Source: Pterois miles
Lineage: Eukaryota > Chordata > Actinopteri > Perciformes > Scorpaenidae
Direction: 5' to 3'
DNA: 64,000 nucleotides
Assembly (NCBI GenBank): GCA_947000775.1
Contig: CAMQGK010000038.1
Coordinates: 1-64,000, forward strand
The notes under the pieces were generated by a model. That model searched no databases and was not told the DNA's origin. It saw only the letters and a list, made by a program, of their open reading frames with translations. This document shows positions 36,961 to 48,526 of this stretch, piece by piece. The first letter of the stretch is position 1. Each line of letters opens with the position of its first letter. A program made the position numbers and the translations under genes.

Positions 36961-38583
36961 CATACCCAGTGTCATGTGGCATGGCTAAAAATATATGGCC
37001 ATATGGGCAGACATTACAACCCATTCTCACTCCAAACTTGTCAAATACCACCGTTTGGTGAGTGCCCCTTGGCATCCGAAATCGACACAAAGTGGCACCT
37101 TTTTAGCAACAGTATGTGCCGAAGCAGGCTTTCAACTAACTCTAATGTAAACCCACCCATGCCATTATGTGATGGTCTGGCATGAGTTTGCTAAGGTCGA
37201 GAGGCAGATGAGGTAGATGAGTCAAACAAGACTTTCAACCAGGACACACAACCAGGACAGTGTTTGTGTCCCGTTTGAAACTAAAAGTAACATTGACATA
37301 TTTTGTTATGTCAGTCTTTAGTCTCGTGACACGTCAGTATTGTCAGTCATGAGTCGTTTACTATAGTCAGCCCCTTGAGTCACATGAGTCGCTAGTCAGT
37401 GAAGGTAGCATCAACCACGGCTGTTTCCTAACCCTAAGTGGTTGTGTTGCCTTAAACCTAACTTCCTGTGAAAACAGTTTACTTTATGCATGTAACGGGC
37501 ATATGTTGACACGCCGTCCACGGTTCGGGGGGGGGGGGGGGGGTTCAGGGGGGTTACTCTGTGCGTCCGTCTCCGATGCTGAGGGGCACTGACAAAGCAG
37601 CGAGGGAGTGACAATATGCTGGTGATTCAGAGGTGACATGACATTTACCAGTGATGAGCCTGCACAAGATAAGCAGATATAGAAAATGCTTAGATAGTTT
37701 TAGAGCACTCTTTTTCCAGTCATCCATCTACAGATGTTTTTCCCTTCAGTGGGTATTATTGTGGACTGAAGTGCACCAGGAGAAATACTCTGAAAATATG
37801 TCTTGCTGTCAGCAAATGTTGCCATACTGGCATATTTTCCTCTTCCACTCCTCTCTCCTGTTTATTTTTATTTACTTATACCTCTCTAAATCACACCCAT
37901 CTGTTGATTGTGCAGGAGCCTTTCTCACATGACAACTACATCTGGTACTAAAAATGTGTCTTCAGCCCCACATTATCTCTTTAAACTGAGTAGAAATTCT
38001 TCTTAAATGTCATCCCTGCTCTCATTGTAATATCATATGCTCTCAGCTTTGCAGGTGTGAATCCTCTCTGCCAGGCTGAACAGGAGGAATATGCTTAGTG
38101 GTATTTAAAGCCGAGGTGCTCGTGTCATTTAGAAACCACACAGCTCTGACTTAGCCAGCCCCTCTGAGAGCCACGGTACAGGTGGATCATCTCTGTTCTC
38201 TCCTCTCCCCATCGAGGCCCTGGCTGTCTGCACCATGACTGCCTTTTGCTGTCAAGCCAAACACCGTAATCCCCGCAGTAAAAGCCTCGCACTAAAGGTT
38301 CACGCTTTCTCCTCTCTTGAAGCCTGCAGTGTGCTCAAGTTCATTTTCTGGCTGTGAAAGTAGTTCATGTGCATTCTATTTTCATCAATGGCTGTAACCA
38401 ATGGAAGCAAAAGGCACAGCAAAAATAAAAACAAGGCAAGTGAATGGAAAAATGTAAGCAAAATGGATATGTGCTGTACATATTGATGTGTATTGTTGGC
38501 AAAGGAGAGGAACAGATTGGCCCTTTCTTTGGCAATAAAGATAATACTCTAAAAAGGCCCATCTGCCTTATTGAATTCCAACA
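36961..38583. other. no gene seen; 17-G run
   Basis: A run of 17 G residues at 37527-37543 lies in a repeat-like GC-rich patch (37480-37620). The block 38090-38340 is of high complexity. No exon is supported. Confidence 0.4.
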
Positions 38584-38587
38584 GCCC

Positions 38588-38634
38588 CACACACACACAC
38601 ACACACCCCACACTCCCTATTTAATACACTCACG

Positions 38635-38679
<45 letters not shown>
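38588..38679. repeat. two (CA)n arrays
   Basis: CA arrays at 38588-38606 and 38635-38679, separated by 28 unique bases. Confidence 0.95.
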
Positions 38680-38682
<3 letters not shown>

Positions 38683-38957
38683 GCTGAAGGGCTACTTCCC
38701 AGCTGTGTCTTCCCATTCATAAATGTCATTGACACTGTGCTCAGTATGATAAATCTCAAATTTGTCCATGATTTGCATAATAAATGATCAACATGCAGGA
38801 TCAGAGGTTAACAAAAGTGACTTGATTTCTTCAGAGAGGTGAAGAGGAAGATGCGGTGACGGAGTGTAAAATATGGGTGTGGGATATATTCATCAGATAG
38901 TCAGACATGAACAAAATATTCTCCACTGATGAGATAATGTGAAATACAGTGTGTAAC

Positions 38958-39119
38958 CAGTGCTTGAAGTGGAAAAAAAATAAGTACCTGTACTGTCTTA
39001 TTCACATGTTGGTGCATGTATCAGCAATTTCTTGCCACTTATTCCTATTTATTCATTATTTGTTTAAACATGCCGTACTGTCAGGAATCAGCTTTTTTTT
39101 TGGCATTATTATACTTGGG

Positions 39120-39189
<70 letters not shown>

Positions 39190-39494
39190 TAGATTTTAGA
39201 TTTGTGTTAAACTATTTTTTTACTCATGTCACAGCCATCGTCTGAACATTACATTCTTCTGGAAATGTTTGCTCAGTAAAATCCTATTCTATAAATCAAA
39301 CTTGAAATGTTTCATTAATTCACAAATTCTTCCAGGTGCTCTCCACATAGACTTTATGTTCATATGGCTCATGAGGTGTGGCGCCGCGCCGTTATAAACT
39401 GCCATTATGATTCTCCCAGAGAACCTGAGATGAAGAGCGCAGAAGAGAGTACTGGCAGTACCGGTATGCCTGTTTCAGCCCATTTCGAGCACTG
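38958..39494 (+). mobile_element. hAT MITE with perfect 8-bp target duplication
   Basis: Left end CAGTGCTTGAAGTGGAAA; right end, reversed, CAGTGCTCGAAATGGGCTG. It is flanked by TGTGTAAC at 38950-38957 and 39495-39502, an exact 8-bp duplication, the hAT hallmark. No coding frame. A (TA)n array at 39120-39188 lies inside. A longer relative is at 47507-48526. Confidence 0.92.
39120..39188. repeat. (TA)n microsatellite
   Basis: About 34 TA units inside the hAT MITE. Confidence 0.97.
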
Positions 39495-39502
39495 TGTGTA
39501 AC

Positions 39503-40278
39503 TGAGGTTAGTATCAGGTGCAGTTACTTTATGTGGAAAACCACATCTCTGCAAGACCAAAAGGCTAGGCTTCCCAGATTTACTCCAAACACATTGTTTT
39601 AAATCTATTAATTGAACATAATACTGTATCTTGGAATACTAGCTGCAATGCAAGAGCAATGTATATATTGCATGATAAATAATTCAAAATGTGACTATTA
39701 ACTGCCAGGCAGTAAGAGTAGTTCCCTTGGAAACTGCACAACTTGCCCCAAGCTTTCATTTCAAAGTGTGACTGTTTAGTCTTGGGGTTGAGGGAGCAAT
39801 GGCCGATTTGAATTTTATTTGAAGATGTATGTGAAAATTAGTTTGGATGCAGAGTGGCTGGATATTATTTGGGTAATAAGGACACTGTGCATTCTCAAGG
39901 TGCATCACATTCTATATGAGCATTGCCTGCTTTCAATCAAGCAGACCTTTTTTTTTTTCTTTTGCCAAGAGGTATGTAGGACATAGGTCTGATTTTCACA
40001 TGCAGGGTTTTCGTTGAGTGAGTATTGGTTTCCCAAACTTGTTCATGTCAAGGACCCATAAACTGACACAAATCAGACCAGCAATATTTTGTTCCAGGTT
40101 TCCCATCTGATAGGATTTTTGTGGAGCCCAGGAGTCCTTTATTCTGTCATTGTGTTACTTATAGATGGAATAATAGTGAAAACAAATCATTTCCCTTTTT
40201 GCTGAGAACTCTCTCAAAAACTGCTGGGGGTTTGAAAACCACAGGGTCAATGGGATAGTTTGTCATTTTGGGACATGC
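39503..40278. other. no gene seen
   Basis: Mixed-complexity non-coding DNA with no exon or named repeat. Confidence 0.45.
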
Positions 40279-40742
40279 AGGGTGCCAGTGAACTCTTGTC
40301 AGCCCTTGGAAATCAGGGGAAGAAGGTGTAAATTTTGAGCCAGGATGTACCTATATCTGCAGCTGGTCTCCAAGGTGAACAGCCTCTGGCATGTGAGATC
40401 AAAGTCAGCAAATCAGATCCATAACTTTGGGATCAGGATTGGCGCTAAGGTCTTGGTCGGTCGGGCTGGGGTGTGAAACGGGTCTGGATTTGATCCATGG
40501 CTGGGGAAGCAGTCGATCTTTTGCCCTCCTTTCTCCCCAGCTGGAAACGCGAGATTCCCACTGACCCGATCTGATATCTAGTGAAACCATAACCAAGGGA
40601 AAGATCTTGGCAGAATCAGCAGGTAAAGAAGACCCCGTTGAGCTTGACTCTAGTCTGGCACTGTGAAAAACATGAGGTGTAGAATAAGTTGTAGGGTTCG
40701 ACTGCCAGTGTGGAAATGTGCTTATTCGCTTTCTTGCCTATG
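40279..40742 (+). rRNA. 28S rRNA pseudogene fragment, internally deleted
   Basis: Two parts of the large-subunit rRNA gene are recognisable in sense orientation. Part 1 (about 40279-40545) includes AGCCCTTGGAAATC, ATATCTGCAGCTGGTCTCCA, GGTGAACAGCCTCTGGCATG, GGATCAGGATTGGCGCTAAG and GGTCGGTCGGGCTGGGGTG. Part 2 (about 40550-40742) includes GAGATTCCCACTG, TATCTAGTGAAACCAT, CTTGGCAGAATCAGC, AAAGAAGACCCCGTTGAGCT, TGACTCTAGTCTGGCACTGT and GGTGTAGAATAAG. In an intact 28S gene several hundred bases lie between these parts, including the AAGGTAGCCAAATGCC region; they are missing here, at a junction near 40548. Many substitutions (mainly toward A/T) and indels show it is a decayed, non-functional copy, not an rDNA unit. 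Confidence 0.9.
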
Positions 40743-43700
40743 GTTAGATGGCTCTCATGTCTGTATGCTGGTGGATAGCAAGGCAATGATGTGTTGATTA
40801 CTTGTAAAGTCTCCTTCCATTCAAATGTGTTTTTGTTCTTGTTCCTTGACTGTGATGCTTGAGCTGAATGGTGTAGAATGATGTATGTGCAGAGTTTAGC
40901 TTGGAGGGGGGCAGTTTCTCTGTGCTCCCCTTAAATCATAGTTAATACCTGGACATAAATGGGATTTATAACATAACAACAATAATGGTCCAATATGCAA
41001 GTGTGTGTGTGTGAGTGGGATGTGGGACCTTGAGGCATTATATAATGGACTTTTCAGTGTCCAGCAGTTAAAGTGAGATATTTTTACATATTCATAAATG
41101 CTTGACTCTGAAACCCTACAGGGTCTAATCGGTGGCTTACATGCACTTGAATAATCACTTCACTTCAAAAATACTTGAAAAACTTTGTGCTGATTCGGCA
41201 AGAAATATCTATAAGCTGTGATCCAGCCGCTTTACAGCCGAGTGAAAGAGCCAGTCTGTAGTCTTTAGACTGAATCTGACATCCAGAATCAGACATCTAT
41301 ACAAGGGCCTTTTTAAACATAACACTTTGATGCACTAGTGGTTGGTTTCATCACCTGTTACTTGCCTATGTCTGCTGCATAAAAAAGATTTTCAACCTTT
41401 TAAGCTTTTCAAGCTGTTATAATGTTCTGTTTTCTCTCAAATTTATATATATATATATCAGCTGAGACTTACACCATACAAATGTCTTTACCTGGTGTCC
41501 TAAAGGGATGAAAAGATAGATCTTAATTAGTTACTTTTTACTTACAATTCAATGGGGAATAGAGTGATGAGATGAGCCAAACTGAGGGACCTTGGTGTGA
41601 ACCACTTCCTGAGTGTAAGAATCTGTTTCCTTCCCCTTGAACCATTACATCTCATTTTTGCTGCCCGTTTCAAGGTTCCTGACCACAGAATGATGTCATC
41701 TCTGGCTCCGGTGAAACGGACAGACCAAAGTCAGCCAAGCACGCCGTCACATCTGCTTCAATCCGGCCCGCCAATCCAGCATGCCACAGTTATTCCTAAT
41801 GTTTTCACTTATTTACATAATGAAGGGGTTAATTATGCTCATGAGACGCCCCAATGGTCTTGTCTTGAGTGTCAGGGACACAGCTGTAGGTCTGCGAGCT
41901 AAATCATGCGCTAAATATGTCACCTAGAATTAGACCCATTTGGCCTGGGCTTACGGTGGGATGTTTGCAGTGCAAGGGGCCCAGCCAGCGGCTTGGCTAT
42001 GGTCAAGTCAGACGAGAGGGGACATCAGTTATTACCCACTGGCCTGGATAAGACGCAGCAAGTCAAGCAGAGCTCCCACTGTGTCTTGAAGATCAGTTGG
42101 ACAATAAAATTTTATGCACCCATGAACAACGGGAGTGTATTTCATTTTAAGTACAGCATCAGAGGTGTATCATGTTCATTTTTTTTCTTTATATGGGATG
42201 TTTGTGCCTGTCAGAGGCACACAGAGCACCACATGGACAAAACTGCCAGGCTTAAAGAAGTCAATATTTTCACCATCACTCATTTATACAGCTCATTTAA
42301 CATTAACTGGGAATCTCTGGCGGCGAACCAGAAAAGAGGGGAATATTCTTATTTCCATTATTGCACAGAGTTAGATGAGAATATTGATACCATTCACATG
42401 GTAACCACTGGAGTGTCCAGGAAGTGACTACGCTGACTGGAGAAGTGAGCGTCAGTGTCGGTGCCCTTCAAAAAAAAAAAAAAATAGCAAAATGGGAGAA
42501 TGCCATCTGAAATTGGTGGCCAGTGGCAGACTTAAATCCACTTTGAACAGTCAGGCTAGCTGTTTCCCTTTGAGCCCTGAGCTGATAGCTGACTGAGTTA
42601 CTACTATTAACCAACTTATAGCATGCTTTAAATTGAGATGAAGCAACAAAACTGTATACCAAATTCATTTGAATTCAAAGGCACAGTTAATGTCTTTTGA
42701 ACTATATCAGTGATTGCAATGTCTAGGCTGTGTTGCTAGAATCAAGCTATGCCTAGTTCACAGTACACAACTTCCGCTGACATTGGGCAAACCCTGGACA
42801 CGCTCGCCAGTGTATCACCGGCCTCAAACTACAAACATAATTTCATGATGGTTTATAACACTAGTTATGTCTCCTGATGCTTCCCTTCTTCCCTGGTAAC
42901 CAATAATCCTAATAGCAATCGGATTGGAGACAAACTGGCCAATCAGAAATGACTTACCATTTTCGGATTGGCTGGAGTCGAGTACACAGAGTGGAGATGT
43001 TGAGAGAGAAAGAGGGACATGGTGTGCATCGGGGTTTGTGAGCACAGACAGCAGGGGAACTGAGTGAGGACAAATGAGTAAAACTGAGCAAGAGAGGTTA
43101 TCACTCTTCACTCCTGAGGATAATAATAATAAAAAAGCATGCGAAAAAAAGCTTGAAAATCTTATCTAAATGTCCCATCATCACTCGCTCCGGACAAATG
43201 CAACTCCATAGATTTAGATGTTTGACTTTTAGTTAATCCAGACAAACCAAATGAGGTGATTTGTCACTGTTCAATAACAATATTGTGACACATTTGTTTG
43301 TTTTGGCAGAAGTGTATTTATGGTATTTAGCGTTAGAAAAAACTACATCGACAGCTACAGCAAAACATCAGTAAGTCACTGTAAGGTTTTAATTGCACGC
43401 ATCTCATTTGCATGCGTGTTGAGCTTCAGTTTACCATTTTATTTTTATATTTCCAGCTGAGTAGACTTGCGTAAAGAATCAAACATGGGGAGAGAATGAG
43501 ATTTAACATCGAGTAAGCTTTGGGCAATATCTTCCCTGTTTTTCATTTGATTTTAATCAGCCTGGGATTTTCCTCTGTTTGAGTGTTGGCAGGGAACAAC
43601 AGTGTTAAATGTTCTGTTCCTCATCGTGTTGCAAGCTGGTTATCGCATATTTATTCAAATCAAAAGTAGGCTATACCTGGAAGCATCCACTGATTAATAT

Positions 43701-44299
43701 GTCATCAGCCTGTATGCGCATAAATCTCATGATGATTTACATGCATCAACATGTGATGCAGAATGAAAACAACAAAATCTGAGGCCTTTTACTCTGAGTT
43801 TGGCTCCAGAAAAACTTTCACTCAATCTTTGGCAATTTCTATCCTTTGCAAACATAAAATGATTTTTTTTTCCCCTGTTGTCCATGATGTTAGGAAATAG
43901 CAAAATTATGTTTGTGACTAATTAAAGGAAATTGAATTGAATGAAGTTATTTCTCCTAGGATATAGCTTAAGCATTTGTCTGATGACAAACACCAGAGAA
44001 ATCCTCTGACACCATGAAGGATCACAGAGGGAGAAATTAATTCACTGCTTTCCTGAAATCAAAGCACTAAATAGCTGCATGCTATTGTCATAAAAGCATT
44101 AAGGGTTTATTATTTACATTTATTGTTAATAAATGTCTTTTTAATGTGAAGAAAAGCAAAGCAACGCGTGTCCCTACAGGACGGACACAATTAAGTAAGC
44201 AATACTGCTGTTATATGTATATATCCACTGTGATGTGTGTGTCTTGCCAGAGTATCTCAGGCTGCGTATTGCTTGGTAAGGAGACTACAGCTCAGATGT
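40743..44299. other. no gene seen; candidate conserved non-coding blocks
   Basis: The blocks 41650-42430 and 43370-43860 are repeat-free, high-complexity sequence with homeodomain-like words (ATTTTATG, TTTGCATG, GCATAAATC). A 30-base SINE-like scrap (CCCTGGACACGCTCGCCAGT) lies near 42786-42816. The longest ORFs here (41993-42427, 144 codons) show no domain. Confidence 0.35.
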
Positions 44300-44902
44300 A
44301 TAGTACAGTATCTTATAGGGCCAAGCCAATAAGGGCTTTTAAAAGTAATAAGTAAAATCTTAAATCAATTATAAAACCAATGAGGTTGGTTGGTCACTCC
44401 AATTTTAATAACCATTAAACTTGGAGTGATGTGTTCACTTGTCTTGACTTTTGTTAGAAGTTTATTGATTTCTGATTTATACCCATTAAAAGACTATTGC
44501 ATTAATCCAACCGTGAAGAAATAAAAGCATGAATGGTGGTTTGAGTGTCAAAGTGTAAAACTCAGTATTGGTTGTTTCCTGGCAGTGTTCCTCGGATGGT
44601 AATGGCATGTCTGGATGACCTTGTTATTGTGTTTCTCAAAACTAAAGTTTTTCAAAGTGGAACCACAACCAGGTTCCAGGTTAGAGACCAAGAGAGGACT
44701 GGCTACTTGGGTGCAGATTTTCAGGACGAGTGATGAGGACCTCGGTTTTGTCCTTATTCATCTTAAAGAAATTTGCTGACATCCATTGTTTAATATATCT
44801 ACTATGTGTGTGATTTTTCTGAGTAAAAAAATATACTGCAGGGGTATTGATGGAGAAAATCACAAGTTTGCCAGAGAGGGCTTCATGTACAGCATACGAC
44901 AC
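44300..44902 (-). pseudogene. CR1/L2/Rex1-type LINE remnant with reverse transcriptase motif
   Basis: On the minus strand 44902-44681 encodes IKQWMSANFFKMNKDKTEVL, the conserved W-M-x-x-N-x-L/F-x-x-N-x-D-K-T-E block of CR1/L2/Rex1 LINE reverse transcriptases, which lies downstream of the catalytic DD motif. Nucleotide phrases from 44310 to 44530 (plus-strand reading AAATCTTAAATCAATTATAA, GACTATTGCATTAATCCAAC) also read as the decayed continuation of such an element. Catalytic residues are not present and the frame is broken. Confidence 0.65.
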
Positions 44903-45264
44903 CCTCCATCCTATTCTTCTTAAACATCATGACGAACAACAGCAAGAAGTCTGTCTTCCAGGACAGAGGATCAAACCGTTATCCAATACAGGAATTTTGC
45001 AATGAATACTACCTGTTGTACTGTAAAGCTTACTTTACTTTTATTCTGAAGTATTTGCAGGACAGTGTTATAGGAAATGCAGTGACTTGCACAGTTACAT
45101 GAATGAATGAAGTACGAGGTTTTAATTGGTCATTATGAAAGAAAAACTCGTGGTGTGGACAGTGTGGCAGCCTCCACAAGCTGCTGACGTTTCCTGTGTG
45201 GCACAAGCATAACCATCGTATGATTCTCACTCTCATTGTCCTTGAGGTACTCGCATACAACAGC

Positions 45265-45377
45265 ACTTCAATGCAAGGTGTTGGCCTGCTCATCAGGAGC
45301 AATTTGGGGTCCAGCTTCTGGCTGAACATTTTGACATGCAGCGATTTTAACCACTAACCCACCTAAGCAGCCCATTT
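45265..45377 (-). mobile_element. decayed tRNA-derived SINE
   Basis: Plus-strand phrases CTCATCAGGAGCAATTTGGG, GACATGCAGCGATTTTAACC and a terminal AGCAGCCC correspond, reversed, to the body and head of a fish SINE of the type whose head is at 17965-18042. The promoter boxes are degenerate. Confidence 0.5.
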
Positions 45378-46068
45378 ACCAGGGAAAAATGCAGCATGGT
45401 ATGTTTCTGCAAACTACAGATACCTTGAATCTCTACTTTTTTTTTTTTTTTTTTTTTTGGCATCGATCAGAGCAAGTGATGCAGCATAATCAAGTGAGTG
45501 TTATTGAAAGTTAACGAGTAAAAGTGGTGGAAAGGTCAAACAAACACAAGACTTTCACTGTCCAATCCAAAAACAAAAATTAAATGTTGATTTTATACTT
45601 TTTACAAAATGCTCTACATTGTTTGCTATGTAAGAACGTTTGTTTGTTTACTATATGGCACAGTAGGTAGTCGGATATGAAACATTTATGAAATGTGTTT
45701 GGTTCAGAAACATTAACATTCAATGTATCCAGCAGTTTGCAGAAACTTTCAATGCCAACATTTTTTTCTGGCGACTGGGTTAACCTGAGTCATAGCCATG
45801 TATGGATGATGGAGTCAATGTTGTTCATTTTGTAATTGCAAGTCTTTATTATCCAATGATATTTTCATTTAGTCTAAGATTTTTAATTTTAAAGTTTGAC
45901 CAAAGAGTTATTCGTCATTTCGGTTACATTACACTGACAGCTGAAGACATGCAGTATATTACAAATTTGGTCGTGGTGTAGGCTTGTTGGGAAGCCTCCC
46001 AGGATGCAACAGAATAAAGGATGCTGTATAATTTTAGGGTTTCCGACTTTCTTACTGGTGTCTTACTG

Positions 46069-46119
<51 letters not shown>

Positions 46120-47506
46120 CATTGTAAAACGTTTCCCCATCTCCATTGCTATTTGGAGTTAATGTGTTTGGACATAACTTGATTGTAGAAACCTTGTCTG
46201 TCCATGTCAGCATGTTGATGTGTTCTCAGGCAGATCGCAGAACCCAAAATGATGAGCAGCCCACTTTAGAAATTCAGTTTTAGAAATGAAATTTTGATTC
46301 TTGAATTATTCTTTGATTTGTCTGAATCTGTATCTTTAGTCCAGACATCATAATCCATCACAGACTTTGAAGTTAGATATATTTTGCAGCAAAATCCCAC
46401 AAATATGTAATAACTCTTTGTGTGAAAACATGAAATAAAGAACAACTAAAAACAAAAACTAGACATACAATGTCCTCCCATGACAACAGTACTGATAAAT
46501 ATTTAATAATGTCAATCAATACCAAGCATTTCATCCATAATAATGTATCGTACTCCCCGACTTCAGCTCAGCCTTTTGTTTTCGAAAGCACACAGAAAAC
46601 CCTGCAGCTGAGCCCAATAACCTTGTTTCTGTTGTTACCTAAAAGACTTTCTCTAAAGTAACGAAAAGCTCTGCCACCTTCATACAAGAGTTATAGAGGC
46701 TGAGACAAGCTGGGTTAAAATTAAGATAAAGCATCACGCCTGAGCTCAGTGTTCTAGTTATAACTTCCCCAGAGGTCAGAGGTCACACCTGGGCCATTCG
46801 TTCTCCGCTGCAGCTCTGTGTCACTTCCTCCACTGAGGTCAGGCCCACAAGGGCTCCGTGTCAACACCAGACCTGTGCTGCCTCAAACGGTCACCCCGAT
46901 CCAGCATTTTTGGCTCTACTCTATAACATTTGGGTCTTTTTTTTTTTTTTTTTTTCCCCACAGTGGCAACAATGATCCAGTGAAGATGTTGGTTATCAAG
47001 CTGAATAGGTGATTGAAACACTTTGTAAAACAGTGGCGTTATTTGATAAAATGTAGGATGTGACTGTTTTTTTTTTTTTTTTTTTGTTTTGTTTTTTTTT
47101 TATTCTTGGTTGCTCATCAAACGCAGTCCGCCTGCTCAATATTCACATGTTTTCCAAATGACACATGCTGACACACTTTTCAAGCTATCCAGGACTTGTC
47201 ATTCTTCTTCCTATTCTTTTACAAAGACACCTTTTTGTTTCTGAGAGGAAATTGGATGAAAGAATTGAACAAAAAAAAAAAAAAAATGTGGGAATAAAAA
47301 TAGCTAAACAGAGTCGGAAGCAGCAACAATAAGTCACAGACAGGGAAAAGAGGCGGGGACATCCACCCTCCAAAATTAGCTCTTTCTTCATAGCCAAAAC
47401 TGCATATAAATCAACTGCTTTCACACTAGAATTTAGAGGTTAATAATAATAATAATAATACTTTTATACTTTTATTTATAAAAGGACTGAGGTATTGTGT
47501 GCATTT
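45378..47506. other. no gene seen; microsatellites and T-runs
   Basis: Holds a 22-base T-run (45438-45459), the CTAT array (46069-46119), T-runs at 46937 and 47068, an A-run at 47271, and (AAT)n at 47442-47461. Confidence 0.5.
46069..46119. repeat. (CTAT)n microsatellite
   Basis: About 12 tetranucleotide units. Confidence 0.97.
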
Positions 47507-48526
47507 CAGTGCTTGAAATGAAAAAAAAACAAAGTTAGTATTCCTCTTATTCACATGTTGGCGGATGTATCAGCTGGTATCGCAATCTGTCGGCTTATTG
47601 TTAGTTATTCATTATTTCCAAAAGCATGCTATACTGTGTGTGGTGTGTATATAGTGTTAATACTGCGATCCTGTGTTATTTGTAGTACCACTCTGTTATA
47701 TATTATGATGGCTAATCAACAGCAGCCAGTCAGAAAAGGCAGGTCTGCAATTGCTACAGTATATAAAATATACTAGGATGTATTAGAGTCAGTGATCTTT
47801 CAGAGATTTTTAAGGTTTTTGACTTAAAACTATGCAATTTTACATCATTTTGAGCCGTTATTATTCCTACTGCTATATAAATAATTATTTTTATTGTTTA
47901 TCACAGCCATTTTTGTCTGACCACCAATTATTCTGGAAATGCTTTCCCTGTAGAATCATATTATATAAATCAGAAAAGCAGATTCAGAAATTGTTTGAAT
48001 ATTGCTTCATTAATTGTATTTTCTTCACATTAACCTCATTCTCACCCCCCTCCCCCGTGCCGTGCACCTCCATCTAACATACAGTGATCAAGCGAACTCA
48101 ACCGAATGGACCGCAAAATTGTGTACCTACTATGAGCAATGTCACTCTATTACATAGAGAAAGCGATATTGATTAACTATTAGTTACTGTCCGTGTAAAT
48201 TTTGACCCGTGAAAACAAGCCGGAGGTGCACGGTACTTTGTATAAATAAAGCCACAAAGAAATGACACGTCACTCAGCCTGTTCCCTGAAGCACAGATCA
48301 GGTTAGGACATCTTAATTGGGAAAAACTAAGACAATCTGAAACCACTTGTTTACACTGCAAAAATACCTGCATTGTGCTGTTATGAGTCACCATTATGAC
48401 TCTCCCAGAGAACCAGCAGGTTGTGAGATGTTCCGGTATGCAAGAAAAACTCACAGTACATTAAGGAGTCAAATATAAAAGTGGCGGTACTGCGTACCGG
48501 TGAGTACTGGCCCACTTTGAGCACTG
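47507..48526 (+). mobile_element. longer relative of the hAT MITE at 38958
   Basis: Left end CAGTGCTTGAAATG; right end, reversed, CAGTGCTCAAAGTGGGCC. Shared inner phrases in the same order: TTATTCACATGTTGG, TCACAGCCAT, TTCTGGAAATG, ATTATGA.TCTCCCAGAGAACC, TACCGGT. About 1.0 kb versus 0.54 kb, with extra sequence at about 47680-47840 and 48060-48330. The flanking 8-mers (GTGCATTT and CCAAGATC) do not match. Confidence 0.75.

Noticed and set aside
38444..38759. ORFs rich in HTHTHT or VCVCVC
   Set aside because: Translation of CA arrays.
40279..40742. Functional rDNA unit
   Set aside because: Internal deletion, many substitutions, and no flanking 28S, ITS or 18S sequence.
41993..42427. 144-codon ORF
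   Set aside because: No domain, F-rich low-complexity run from a T-tract, no splice or start context; better explained as non-coding.
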